Positions 21,976-33,296 of a stretch of DNA of 64,000 nt are shown one piece after another. The notes below the pieces were generated by a model. The model made no database searches. It saw only the letters and a list, made by a program, of their open reading frames with translations, and was not told the DNA's origin. Position numbers and translations under genes: made by a program. The stretch spans positions 806,001-870,000 of the forward strand of contig JAETXT010000016.1 of assembly GCA_019188255.1 (NCBI GenBank). Reading direction: 5' to 3'. Source of the stretch: Verticillium longisporum. Its lineage: Eukaryota > Ascomycota > Sordariomycetes > Glomerellales > Plectosphaerellaceae. Numbering within the stretch: the first letter of the stretch is position 1; every line of letters begins with the position of its first letter.

Positions 21976-23352
21976 CTACCTCTGCTCATCACCCTCCTCC
22001 GCCCCAGCCTCCGGCAGAGCCTGCGGCCGGTAGACGGGCTCCGTGACGGCGTCGTACAGCGTGCCGCTGCCGTCGTAGGGACTGTCGTCCGCAGCGCTCA
22101 GCCACCACATGTTCCTCACGTGGTCGAGCACGCCCTGGCCGCTGGCGCCGGCGAGGCGGAGGTTCGGCGGCGGTATGTCGCGGGCGCGGGCGGCGTCGGC
22201 GGCGTAGGCGCCCGGGTACGAGGCCGAGTTGTTGACGGCGGCGCGGTTGGGCGGGTCGCGGTTGGGCACGAGGACGCGGGAGCCGAGGTCCTGGACGAAC
22301 TGGAACATGTTGGCGCCGGCGTCGTAGCGGCCGAGGTGCGGCGTGGCCCAGTTGAACTGCAGCGAGGCGAGCTGGGCGTAGTGCGTGTAGAAGGCGTCGT
22401 CGGTGGTGCCGCGGACGGCGCGCGGCAGGGCGGTGCCGAGGAGGAGGCCCGTCACGCGGTTCGGGTTCCGGGCGTCGGCGGCCTCGTCGTAGGTCAGCAG
22501 GATCAGGCTGCGGCCCTGGAGGGCGCCCGGGGCGAGGAGCGACGCGATGAGGGACGAGGCCCAGGACGTGGCGTGGGCGAGGGACGTGTTGCGGCCCGCG
22601 TTTGCGAGGTTGGGGACGACAAAGGCGTACTGGGGGACGGCAGAGGCGGCGACGTCTGCGTGCAGGTCGGCGAGGGACTGGAGGTTCAGCAGGCGGGTGC
22701 CGTTGAGGTTGATGCTGTCAAATGCTGCAAAGGGGCTGCCTCGTTGTTAGCCAGGAGAGCGTGCTATGAGAATCGTTCAAGGTAGGTGAAGATTGGTGCA
22801 GAGCAGACAGAGGGCAGAGGAAAGAGGGGTGCGTACTTGTGAGATCGCACGTATTGCCACGAGTCACTCCCGCTATTACCACGATCGCTGGCGCGCCCCA
22901 TGTAGCCAGGCCCTGGCAGGTCCTCAAAGTAGGCCTTCCACGACAGGCCGCGCCAGTCGAGGAGATCTACGACGGTGGACACCTTGATGGGGATGCGAAC
23001 GGTATCGTCATGGTCGAGGCCAAAGTAGTCGCCGGCAATGGCGGCGAGATAGTTGGGCTGACTTGGGTGCGTCTGGGCGTAGTAGCTTGTGAGGAGGATG
23101 CCCTGCGTTCTGAGCTCTGCAATGTGCGGGTCATTGACGACATCCTCGTGGTTCTAGTGATGAGAGGTTAGATGTGTGATGTGAAGCAGGGGAGCAGCCG
23201 GGTGGCGATGGTGACATGTGACGAGGGCCGTATAATACCTGTTTGCCTAGCCAGATGGAGATGAAGTGGTCAAAGGTGCGGCCGGGAATGTATTCGGATG
23301 AGACGAACGTCACGATGAGGCAGGCGAGTACTAGGCTAGATAGTCTGAGCAT
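21976..23352 (-). CDS. Secreted acid-phosphatase-like phosphoesterase (PF04185 type)
   Basis: Three exons, 23352-23239, 23153-22837 and 22735-21976, phases matching, 396 residues. The N-terminus MLRLSSLVLACLIVTFVSS is a signal peptide. Family landmarks: FDHFISIWL, then TQGILLTSYYAQTHPSQPNY, STVVDLLDWRGLSWKAYFED, HNPFAAFDSI across the second splice, LTYDEA, and GTTDDAFYTHYAQLASLQFNW. Relatives are secreted acid phosphatases and phospholipase-C-like enzymes releasing phosphate outside the cell. Odd: the metal-binding pair Glu-Asn that normally follows IWL reads Gly-Lys (IWLGKQ), so catalytic activity is doubtful unless the exon 1 boundary or sequence is wrong. Four Asn-linked glycosylation-type sites are visible. 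Substrate unknown. Confidence 0.82.
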
Positions 23353-24692
23353 GATCAAGGCGTTTGTCTTGCTTGCACCATTGTTGTCTGTGGCCTCGCC
23401 GTCTCGGGTGCCTCGTGTATAGCAGGATAGGATGGCAAGCAACAGCAGCAGAAGCAGTAGCGAGTGGAGGGAGATATTGATGAAGAGAATAGTCACGACA
23501 TTGCTTCAATTCAGCTTTCGAGCGAGACTACTCAACAGAGGCAAAGGGAGCTCTGTGGTGTGCTCACGGCCATTTTGTTTCGTTTCGCCTTGCGTTTCAC
23601 CCTTGAAACAGGCGTTGCGGGGGGCTCGAGCTCGGCCAGACGCAGCTCGGTTGCTCGCTCGTAGTTGTCGTGCTCTTGGAGAGCAAAAGCGAGCATCTTC
23701 CTGCTTCACCACTGAGGCATGGGAGGCAGGAGAGGCAGGAGAGGCATCGTGATGTGGCATCATGTGGTGAGCAGATGATGCATCTGGGTAGTGTCACATC
23801 ACGCCATGATGTGTCATCGTCGATGATCGGGATCAGGCTGAAATGGCGAGAGGGACACCTGGCGGCCTGAGGTCAAAAAGGTTGAAGCCGTTGTCGGTCT
23901 CTGCGCTTCGCTTGTTCAGGGCTTTCTCTGGTGAGGGCTTGGAAGAGGAGGAGCAGCAGAAAGGGGGGGAAAGGGCAAAGGAGGAGCAGAGGGTCCAGAA
24001 GCGGGACGAAGGCGTTCTTGAGGTGACGCACAGCGGCAGACCATGTGGGCCCCGAGACGGTCGATTGGACAGGAAAACTGGAGAGGCAGGGACTTCCTTG
24101 CGAGAGTTAGATCTGATAAGATGAAAAATTGTTAATCAGATCCTCGGTGTTAGTCATAGAGCGCCGCGGAACGAGGCTCGGACGGCCGAGCAGCCTTGTT
24201 GATCCGAGCACGTGCCTTCCCTACTAACACGATGTGCCTGTCGTCCCCCGCTTTTGCTGTTTGGGCTGTTCCTTCCGCCTCAGTTATCGCCGAGCTGTCC
24301 AAGGGTGCGAACCACGATCCCCCCGTTTCTTCAATCATCATTATCCCAGCACCCAGCACAGCACCCACCGCTGCATGAGAGGCCACACAAGACACGGCAT
24401 TGAGTCGAGTGAGATGACTCTTTTTTGTGCCTCGTGCCTCGTGCTTCCGCCCTCTCTCTCTCTAGCTTCTGTGTCGTGTGCCCTCCGAACCGGATCGGAG
24501 CCTGCAGACTCTGCGTCGCCCCCTCGCTATATCTCTCATTCCCTCTCTTTTTCCTCACGAGGCACGACCTGACCACAACATACTCAGCCCCATTGCAACG
24601 TGTCGCGTGCGACTGTTCCATTCTCCGTTGATCACCCATCCGTCTTACCAATCCGGCCTGACTCGATTCATCGCATACACAGTGGCCCGACC
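23353..24692. other. Divergent intergenic region between the phosphoesterase and the 24693 regulator
   Basis: About 1.3 kb holding two divergent promoters. The stretch just before 24693 is pyrimidine-rich, typical of a fungal 5' leader. A short aggcaggag triplication occurs near 23725. No gene seen. Confidence 0.5.
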
Positions 24693-27369
24693 ATGCCGAG
24701 CTCCAACATGGACGACAACATGAGCGTCCACTCACGCCCGGACGCCGACGACGATGATGATCACAATGGCCCTGATCATCCGCGCAAGCGCCAGCGCGTC
24801 CGCCTCAGCTGCCTCGAGTGCCGCCGCCGCAAGCTCTCCTGCGACAGGGGCTATCCGTGCCAGCGATGTCTCAAAAGCGGCACGCCCGACCGCTGCACCT
24901 ATGAGACAAAGTCCGGCGTCGTCATGAACGCCAGCGCCGGCGTGCCCCCGGCCTTTGCCCAGCTCGACTCCCGCCGCCACGGTCTCGGCCTCGGCCACGG
25001 TCACGGTCACAGCCACGGTCACAGCCACGGCCACGCCGGCCCCGACATGTCCGTCGCCAGCAGCGGCGCCTCTGACGCCTGCGTACGGGACGCCGCCGCC
25101 ACCAAGGACCACGACAGGATCCGCCGGCTCGAGCTCGAGGTCGCTCAGCTCAAGGGCCAGCTCACCCACCACCAGAACGGGTCCTCGTTTGACGGCAGCA
25201 CCGTCGCCGCCTCCAACTCGCCGCTGACGGATAAAAATGCCTGCGAGAGCCCCTCGGATCCCGACGCCGACCAGGTTCATCCCGCCTGCTATGGCTTCAC
25301 CGAGAATGAAAAGGCCGAGCTGCGCTTCTTCCGTGGCAAGGAGTTCAGGACCCGGTACTTTGGGCCGCACAACGCCACAATGGCCTTCCTCGAGGTAACT
25401 TTCCCTTTCACTTTACGGAGACACCCACTCACAGTCAGCCCTTGCTTGTGCTGTGCTGACTCGACAGCTCGGCGGCCTATGCCCGTTCATGCAGGAGACT
25501 GCCGACGAGTGGCTGCGCCCAGCCGCGGCGCATGACCTCAAGGATCGCAAGAAGAGAAAGGAGGACCGCGAGCGCCTGTTCCTCGAGCGCGACCTCGAGC
25601 TCGAGGCCCTCGTGCCGCCGCGTGCCGAGACGGATGCCCTCGTCGAGGTCTACCTGAGCCAGTTTGAGCAGGTCCACCGCATCGTCCACATTCCCACCTT
25701 TCGCCGTGAGTACGCCCGCTTCTGGGAGAACGCGGCCGACGGGAGCCGCTATGCCGCCTTGACGGCCATGCTGCTCGCCATGATCGCCATCTCCAACTGC
25801 ATCCACACCCACGACAGGCCGCGCTTCACCGGCATGCTCTCCAACGCCCACAACACGGCCCACAAGTGGATCGAAGTTGTCGAGCGCTGGCAGGCGCGCC
25901 AGAGCATGAAGCACCGCCGCCTCATTCACTACCAGATCGCCTGCCTCCTCTACCTCGGCAAGCGCATCAACACGGTCAAGAAGAAGCGGTTCTGGACCAA
26001 CTCGGGCGCCCTCATCCAAGACGGCATCTCTGTCGGTCTGCACCGCGACCCCGGTCACATGGGCGGCCGCATCTCGCTCTACAACCAGGAGATGCGGCGC
26101 CGCATCTGGGCCACGGTCCAGGAGTTTGACATCCAGGCGAGCTTCGACCACGGCCTGCCGACGCTGTTGAGCCAGCTGCATTACGACGTCAGCGCGCCGC
26201 GGAACCTCGACGACGAGGACTTTGACGAGGAGACGACCCAGCTGCCGCCGTCCAAGCCCGCCAAGGACTACACCTACTCGTCCTACCAGAACCTCGCCCG
26301 CCAGAGCCTGCCGCTGCGCATGGAGCTCAGCCGCCTCCTCTGCGGCCCGCCCGGCGACCTCGACTACGAGCAGGTCATCCGCTTCACCAACGACATCACG
26401 CGCGAGATCGACTCGCTGCCGTCGTGGGAGACGGATGGCTCCAACAGCCAGAACGGCAAGCGTCCCCTGCTCGCCTACACGCTCCTCCACATCCAGCTGC
26501 GCCAGTACATCATTCCCCTGCACCAGCGCTTCATCAAGCTCCGCAAGTCCAACCCAAAGTACCAGTACTCGGAGATTATCTACTACAACGCCGCCCGCGA
26601 TATTGTTCTCCTCCACGACAAGCTCTACGACCAGGGCGTGCGCTGCCTCAACTTCCTGCGCGAGGATGCCCTCACGACGGCTGTCAACCTCTGCAAGGTC
26701 ACGATGCTGCAGCCCCGCGGCTCGACGCACATGATCATGATCAACTCGGCCCACACGGTCAAGCTGCTCGAACGCTGCCTCGTCATGAAAGAAGACCGCC
26801 TCATGCGGTGCGGCAACAACGAGCCCTGGGGCTACTCCATCATGTGCGCCGCCCTCGGCCTGCTCGAGGTCCATCTCACCATCAAGACGGCCGAGCAAGC
26901 CAAGGCTGCGTCGGCCGAGCGTTTCGTCAACCTGCACTACAAGCTCCTTTCGTATCAGGACCCGCCCATGTCCTCCACATCCTCGGCGTCGGCCGCTGCC
27001 GCCGCCTCAGCAAACGAGGCAGCGCGGCTGCCTGGCCTCGAAGTGCCCGAACGGGCCAAGGTAGGCCGCCCACGATCTGCGTCCCACGAGACAGGGAACC
27101 TCGCTGACCAGTCGCAGTCCGTCACGCCCTTCTCGTTCCCCGGTTTCCCGGCCTCGCAGGGCAGCGCGGCTGGTCTCGCGGAGGGCCCTGCCGCCATGTC
27201 CATGACGTGGATGCCCTCGGCCGTCGATCCGGCGGTGTGTCTGCCGTCCCTCGTCGCTGCTGCCGTTGCTGACTCGGTGCAGGCTCAGGCTTTCAACCCA
27301 GACTTTAGCATGGAGACGCTGGGCTTGAACTTGAACGAGCTGTGGGGCGAGTCGTGGGACTTTAGCTAG
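24693..27369 (+). CDS. Zn2Cys6 transcription factor with fungal-specific regulatory domain and His-Gly-rich insert
   Basis: Two exons, 24693-25394 and 25468-27369, phase 0, 867 residues. The zinc cluster is near the N-terminus: Cys40, 43, 50, 56, 59 and 68 in RLSCLECRRRKLSCDRGY and the following PCQRCLKSG, flanked by RKRQRVR. A tract of alternating Gly/Ser and His (residues about 101-114) follows, then a likely coiled-coil linker RIRRLELEVAQLKGQL. Residues about 310-690 are the fungal-specific transcription factor (middle homology) domain, with FEQVHRIVHIPTF, SVGLHRDPGHMGG and EMRRRIWATVQEFD. The C-terminus is low in charge and ends in an acidic/aromatic NELWGESWDFS, activator-like. The ATG at 24693 follows a CT-rich leader; a longer in-frame reading upstream lacks an ATG. 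Regulon unknown. Confidence 0.88.
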
Positions 27370-28514
27370 CCGACCAACACATCTGCGCGGCTAAAGGGCC
27401 GCACGGCTTGATTTACGTCGGTGCAATAAGGCCAGCATCAGTAGACGGCGTTTTGTGGGCGTTGATTTGTTGGACATGATTTCCATGTTTTCAAAAGAGG
27501 GATAAGGGCCGAGAGACCAAGAGACGGTCAGACGGCTGAATGACGGCCGAAGCACGAGTGACGGCCGAGGATTGTACTACTACTGCTGATTGATTCGCAC
27601 GCGTTAATGAACCAGAGATACCCTGCCGACAGCAATGACGGACATGTCGTGTCCCCCGCATAAACAAGATATCAGTCACCGCTGCCCGACATTGTGATCC
27701 TGGGCCTTCCATCCTGGGCCTTCCAGAGATGGCGACGACCTGTCAACGAGTGCATCAACGTCTCCGCAGTTTCGCATCTCTCGGCATTTCTGCGTCTCCC
27801 ACGAGGTCCAGCTGTCCTCTACCAGAGGCCATTTCCACCCCACCGCGAAGCGAGGGGAGCGGGGGGGACAAGACAAGACAAGCGACGGCGCGCGGGTCAA
27901 TTGCCCCGATCCAGGGACGTCCCCCGCTGTGATCGGCCGATGCCGGGGGTGTTTACGGCAGTTCAGCACGTCGCCCACCCCCTCCTCGTCCGCACCCTCA
28001 TCTTCACATGGCGACAATCGTCCGCGGACCTTCCCCAAAGCCACCCCCTCCTCCGAACGTACGCTGGTACCCCCCGTAGAGACCGCACAGGGTCGCATCG
28101 CCATGACCAGATCACACGATCCAATAGCGTGTGCGCGCGGGCCCACGGCGAGGGCGGAGGACCCCTGGTCTCTTTTAGAGTGAACCGGGGGACCATGTGC
28201 CCGCGATTGCTGTGAGAGAGCGAGCAGGACGGGGAAACCAATAACATGATCACCAGGCACCACGACCATTTCCGACAATCCGGCCCGCTTCTGGTGGCAC
28301 CCAGTGAGGAGAAGCAAGCGGAGGGGGGGAAAGAATTGGGCGACTGGAGTATCAGATGGAGGAGGTGGGAGGGAAGATCCCACAATGATAAGAATGGCGG
28401 GGACGCCACGCACACAGAAAGGCCTGGGTCGTCACTGTGAACCGACTTTCCTCCTCCTTCTCGTCGTCTTTTTATCCGTCGCCCCATCTGGTCCGCATCC
28501 AATTCACGCCCGCC
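27370..28514. other. Intergenic region upstream of the NLP gene
   Basis: About 1.1 kb between two genes on the plus strand. A 15-bp direct repeat (cctgggccttcca) lies near 27700. Antisense frames run through it but show no domain. Expected to hold the NLP promoter. Confidence 0.5.
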
Positions 28515-29301
28515 ATGTCGCCGTCTCTCATCAGCATCGTCACCTGGCTCGCGGCCGCGTCCTCGACGCTCGCGGCGCCGCTGCTCGAGTCCCGCGCCGT
28601 CATTGCCCACGACGCCGTCGTCGGCTTCCCGCAGACGGTGCCCTCGGGCGTCTCGGGCCAGCTGATGCTCAAGTACAAGCCGTACCTCAAGGTGTTCAAC
28701 GGCTGCGTGCCGTTTCCTGCCGTCAACGCCGGCGGCGACACGGGGTGAGATCCTCTCCTCCTCCTCCTTCGTTCGGCCACGTTTGCCGTGTACTGACGAT
28801 TTGGCGAACAGCGGCGGCCTCGCCACGTCGGGCAGCAGCAACGGCGGCTGCGCCTCGAGCGCGGGCCAGGTGTACGCGCGCGCGGGCACCTACAACGGCG
28901 CCAACGCCATCATGTACGCGTGGTACATGCCCAAGGACGCGCCGTCGTCGGGGCTCGGCCCCCGCCACGACTGGGAGGGCGCCGTCGTGTGGCTGTCGTC
29001 GGCGGCGGCGGACGCGACCGTCGTCGGCGTCGCGGCGTCGGCGCACGGCGACTACGACGTCAAGGGCGCGGCCGACGTCAGCTTTGCCGGCGCGCGGCCC
29101 AAGCTCGGCTACCGCAGCACCTGGCCCGTCAACCACCAGATGGTCTTCACGTCGGACCAGGGCGGCGACCAGCCGCTCGTGGCGTGGGAGAGCCTGACGG
29201 CGGCGGCGAGGGCGGCGCTGCAGAACACGAACTTTGGGTCGGCGAACGTGCCGTTCAAGGACGGCAACTTTGCGAGCAACCTGCAGAAGGCGGCGCTGTA
29301 G
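28515..29301 (+). CDS. NLP / NPP1 family secreted protein (necrosis- and ethylene-inducing-like)
   Basis: Two exons, 28515-28744 and 28812-29301, 239 residues, a full-length size for the family. Residues 1-20 form a signal peptide ending at LAAPLLE. Two Cys (FNGCVPF and SNGGCASS) place it with type 1 NLPs, one disulfide. Other landmarks: AGQVYARAGTYNGANAIMYA, YMPKDAP, the central heptapeptide, GYRSTWPVNHQMVFTS and the C-terminal ANVPFKDGNF. NLPs are apoplastic proteins; some bind plant sphingolipids and kill dicot cells, many do not. Here the signature heptapeptide reads GPRHDWE instead of GHRHDWE: the HDWE part is intact but the first His is Pro. Whether this copy is cytotoxic cannot be told from sequence. 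Confidence 0.88.
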
Positions 29302-29329
29302 TGTCTGAGTTGTGACCGGAGGGACCAGA

Positions 29330-29381
29330 AGAATCAGATGAAGAATCAGATGAAGTCAGATGAAGAATCAGATGAGGAATG
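29330..29381 (+). repeat. 12-bp tandem repeat after the NLP stop codon
   Basis: Four imperfect copies of gaatcagatgaa start 29 bp after the TAG of the NLP gene, so they probably lie in its 3' UTR. Confidence 0.8.
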
Positions 29382-30995
29382 ACGATTGATAAAGACACAA
29401 AAGCAGATGGAAGACGGACATCTCGAAAGCTATCTATCTAGGTAGGCAGGACAGGAGGTGTGCAGAAGATGATATCGAAGAGCAATGATTACACAGCCAC
29501 AAATGTGGCTCATTCACAACGTCTTGTCCCTGCCTCCTCTGTGAACCTCTCTTTCCTCTTCTCTTCCCTCCTTTCTTCTTCTTTCAACACTCTCTCCTTT
29601 AACACCATCCCTCTGACCAAACCTATCTATGCCTGGTCTTTTCCTCTCGATCAATGCATCAGATGCAGCCAAGGTCATCGAATCTCCCCCCACGGGAAAC
29701 GTCACCCAATCGATCAGCTGCGAGGCGTCACTGCCCGCGTCGTCCGCTTCATCATCGCTTCCAGCTCCTGCAGGCCCTTATTCGCTGCCTCACTGCCGCT
29801 GCCACTGTCACACCCGTTGGCCGCGCGCGCGAGAAGTCTCTCCGCGACGCTCGGCGACGGATCCGTCCGGTACCTCTCGAGTGCATACGAATTGCCCTGC
29901 ACCTGGGGACTGCTGCTTGTCAGCTTTTCTGCGGATCCTCGACGTGGCACCCTCGGAGCCATACCCTTCACCAGAGATCCTCATCGAAGGAGCAGCCGAA
30001 TTGGGCGCCATGTCAAGCTTGTCTCTTTCGTATCGGGATTGGGACAATGTTGTTGCTTGTACTCGATTTCTTCGTCACGCCACAATCTCCGACAGAGAGG
30101 TCTTTGGACGGCAACGGCGAAGACTCGTGCTTTCTGGTCGTCGATTCGCGTACCAGGGGGTGCCAATCGAGTGTTTGGCTTGGTCAATGGCGAATTGATT
30201 GTTCTGGTCAATGGTGAATGGATTGTTCATGTGTCGCTGAGCTTCAACAGTGCTTCTCGTTGCTGCGTCTCGCTATGGCATTGAAACAGAACTCATCAAC
30301 TTCGTGAAGCGAAACATCATCCCCTCTAAATACCAGTCTTCCGGCAGCAAACCTGCCTCGAAAGATTTCGCATAAAGCATCTCTTTCGCAGCTGCTCGCT
30401 CGAGCCACCTCGCAACAGAGCGGACGCGCATTCGAGGACGAAGCAAAGTGAGAGCAAGACACAAAGAAGAGAGACGCACCGCGCAATGACGCCCCCCGTG
30501 ACTCCACACGTAACGCGCGACATTGCGCGAGGTACGTTGACGTACAGGAACCATGACCGACGTCTACCTTTGGCGATGGAACCTCTGGTCTATTCCCAAA
30601 CAGGAGCGTTCAACCTGCAGCCTTACATACTAATATCAGTGCCTTCCTTGGGGGTTTCCAGAGTGAGCATCCTCTCATGGGAGGATGCGCATTTGCGCAG
30701 TCTCCCCCCCGCGCGCCTCCTCGTCTGCGCGGGCTTCACTCGCCGATCTGCGCATAAATACGCTTCTCGCCCGCCCGAGTCTCGCGACAATGGTCTTTTC
30801 CTTTGAGCAACTCTGAGAATCCGTTATTCCCCAGATCCCCTCTGCTTACCTCCACATATCCCTAGGCCTCTTTTTCCAACGAAGCATGAGCCCTAGCCTC
30901 GTTTGATGCAACACAATTCAGGATTCCCAGCATGAGATGGTTGTGATTGCACCAGCTCAACGTCCCAGTACAGGGTCCGTTTTATTCGAACATTC

Positions 30996-31080
30996 TTCGT
31001 CGCTTCAAAGAGTACTATCACCAGCTCGCAGCCCGTGGTCTTACATCGTTCGTCGCTTCAAAGAAACCCATCATCAGCTC
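30996..31080 (+). repeat. Imperfect 32-bp direct repeat, 53-bp period
   Basis: ttcgtcgcttcaaaga is found at 30996 and again at 31049; each copy is followed by a related stretch ending atcancagctc. The period (53) is not a multiple of three, so the region is unlikely to be coding and the downstream gene more likely starts at 31156. Confidence 0.8.
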
Positions 31081-31155
31081 AGGAAGCGCCCTCTTGCCGA
31101 CCCCCTCACGTCGTTGCCCAAACCTAAGCGCATAGCAAGCACTCGACAGTCTGTC

Positions 31156-32824
31156 ATGCCGAAGTCTGCTGACCGCTCTGTCCGTGTGGCTGAATCATCG
31201 TCATCCGAGCCCACCAAACGTAAAGGGGCCAAGTCTGACTCGGTAAAATCCCCTTTCCAAAAGACGGAAAGCAATTGTTAATTTGTCAAAGGGCCGCGCG
31301 CCGTTTACCTCCACGCGCTCCTCAGGTCATTCTTCCAGCCGATCCTCTGGCAAGGCCTCGAAGGGTACCAAAACCTGTGCGGTTCAAGGTGTAGTCCGTT
31401 CCGCCGAACCCAGCTCTGTTACTTCAACTGGAAGCAGCCTGCACACGCTTGAAGAGAGTGCTTTTATCAAGGCCTGCATTGCCAAGCGGAACAAGCAACT
31501 TGTTGACAACTTGATGGAAATCATTCAAGAGTGTATTGATAACTCGCTGGGAACCAGTGACGAGGCCCAAGACGGAAATGAGTCCGGTCGGTCGAGCTCA
31601 TCGAGGGGCGGCTCCAAAGGAGCCCGGTTCCAGGGTTCGACCACGTCGCTAGCTGGACAGAAGCGCCAGCTTCAGCGCGGCGACGACAGCGAGCCTCCCA
31701 GCGACGACAGAGGCGACAAGAACGGCAAGGACAGGAACAGCAAGCGAGCAAAGACAGATAGCGACGATAGCCACCGAAAATTCGCTTGCCCCTACAACAA
31801 GTACAACCCCAAGAAGTGGAACTCTGGTGCCTGTTGCGGTCCAGGATTTCCGAGCTGGCATCGTCTCAAGTGTGTTGTCCCGGCTCCCTCCATCTGCAGC
31901 GCACCTTAGTCCGTGCATCGCCTGGCTTGAAGCAGGGAGCATCTCCTACGCAAACATCGTCTTCCACGCTTTCCTTGTAAGCGTTGCTGGGAGTACTTTG
32001 CCGACGACGCGGCATTCGAAGACCACGTGCGGTCGGAAATTCCATGCCGCCTGCGTAATGAGTCCAAGCCCGACCCCGTCATGGGGTTTGACATGGAAAA
32101 GGAGACCAAGCTGAGGGCGAGGGTAAGCCCGAAGATTTCGGAGGCGCAACACTGGAGCGCTGTCTACTGCATACTCTTTGATCTGCCTGAGGGTACAAAG
32201 AATATGCCGTCCCCCTGTAAGTCCGCGGTTGTTCATACTCTTCCGCTTCAGTGATATCCTGACATCGCGCCAGACTACGACGTGACGCCAACGCGCCAAT
32301 CAACCCCGTCCGGCGGTAAATCACCACTGCAGCTGGACGAAGGGTTCCGGCGCTACTGCCGCCGCCAGCTGCCCAACGCCATCCGCCGCGAGATCGAGGA
32401 GGAAATCGATCGCAAGAGCCTCGACCTCGAGGACCACATGCGCGGCAAGTTCATCGACATTGTCGAGGGCGTCCAAGTCAGGATGTACATGAACTACAGA
32501 GCCATCCAGTCCCCCGAGGAGGTTTCGACCATGGGCGACCCCAACATGCCAGTCCAGACCCAGCCGCAGTGCCAGCCTAGCTACGCCTCGACAGTGCCGC
32601 CCGACGCCGTTGACGAGTATGAGAGCTGGACGCAGGCGCTCCTGCCCGACCTCGAGGGGGCCTGCGAAGGCTGGGACCCGACGTCTTTCGCCGTCGGCGA
32701 TCCCCAGCCCGCAAACTACTGCGATCGGGGCCACCTTTTTTGCGACTCGGCGTACTGCTCCAACCCCTCCTTATCTGTTGATTCCGCTGCCGACCGATAT
32801 CAGGGCTACGGCTCATACGAGTGA
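31156..32824 (+). CDS. Fungal protein with degenerate C2H2-like zinc finger
   Basis: Four exons in phase: 31156-31242, 31292-31869, 31936-32216 and 32274-32824, about 498 residues if it starts at the ATG of MPKSADRS; an upstream in-frame ATG at 30937 is possible but crosses a frame-breaking duplication. The middle carries a finger typical of a family common in Sordariomycetes: KFACPYNKYNPKKW, then CCGPGFPSWHRLK joined by splicing to EHLLRKH, followed by a second Cys pair in PCKRCWEYF and acidic FADDAAFEDHV. Residues before it are Ser/Lys/Arg-rich; residues 140-200 are basic with a nuclear-signal look. The last exon is acidic and Pro/Gln-rich. Members are often called hypothetical C2H2 proteins; role unknown, possibly nucleic-acid binding. 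Confidence 0.78.
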
Positions 32825-33296
32825 GCAGGCTCTGAGGCGCGGCGGCCATTTCTTGTAACTCGGTTTTATGCATGTCCTTTTCGTGGGTTTCTGTAGCGTG
32901 CTGCCCCTCGATTACTTCTTCGTGACAAGGTCTGCGTGTATTCTTTTTTCCTTCCGTCTCATTGCTTTTTCCTTTCCTCAAGTCTCCCAGTCGGAGCAGA
33001 ATGATCACTGGCGAGAAGGATTCCCCTTGTTCGGGGTTATGACGAGTAATGATGTATGAAGTAGTGTCGGCTATGTTGTTGCTCCTGTTCCTACTCATCT
33101 TGACCAAAAGAGAAAATGATATCGCGTACAACCAAGACTCCGCCGCGCCCAGAGATGATCCGTCATGCCAATCCGTGCAGTCCTAGAGATGGTAGAGAAG
33201 GGTATCATGAACAAGTCCAAAAGTAAACCAAGGCAGAAAGCAGAAAACATGGAAAGAAAAATAACACCAGAAAGCACACGCACACACACACACAGC
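32825..33296. other. Convergent intergenic region with a (CA)n tract
   Basis: About 0.47 kb between convergent genes, likely two 3' UTRs. A short CA microsatellite (33281-33294) ends just before the stop of the phosphatase-like gene. Confidence 0.5.

Larger units (their letters stand above)
29302..31155. other. 1.85-kb region without a supported gene
   Basis: Follows the NLP stop. Contains a 12-bp tandem repeat in the presumed 3' UTR, a short duplicated coding-like phrase near 30140-30235 (gtcaatgg-gaatkgattgtt twice), and a 53-bp-spaced duplication at 30996-31080. Frames of up to 274 codons cross it on both strands, with no domain and poor agreement between strands. Confidence 0.5.

Noticed and set aside
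24600..24692. Longer N-terminus for the Zn2Cys6 regulator at 24693
   Set aside because: The in-frame extension begins with a non-ATG codon and encodes CT-rich leader sequence without conservation.
25477..26937. 486-codon minus-strand frame
   Set aside because: Antisense shadow of the Zn2Cys6 regulator; high GC at third positions keeps the opposite strand open. No domain.
29460..30284. 274-codon plus-strand frame downstream of the NLP gene
   Set aside because: Overlaps two other plus frames of 187-189 codons and minus frames of similar quality; no domain, and an internal duplicated phrase suggests noncoding DNA.
31283..31909. Apparent gene start at 31283 for the zinc-finger protein
   Set aside because: The codon is TTG and lies inside a good 49-nt intron (gtaaaa to tcaaag) that joins the frame to the upstream ATG exon.
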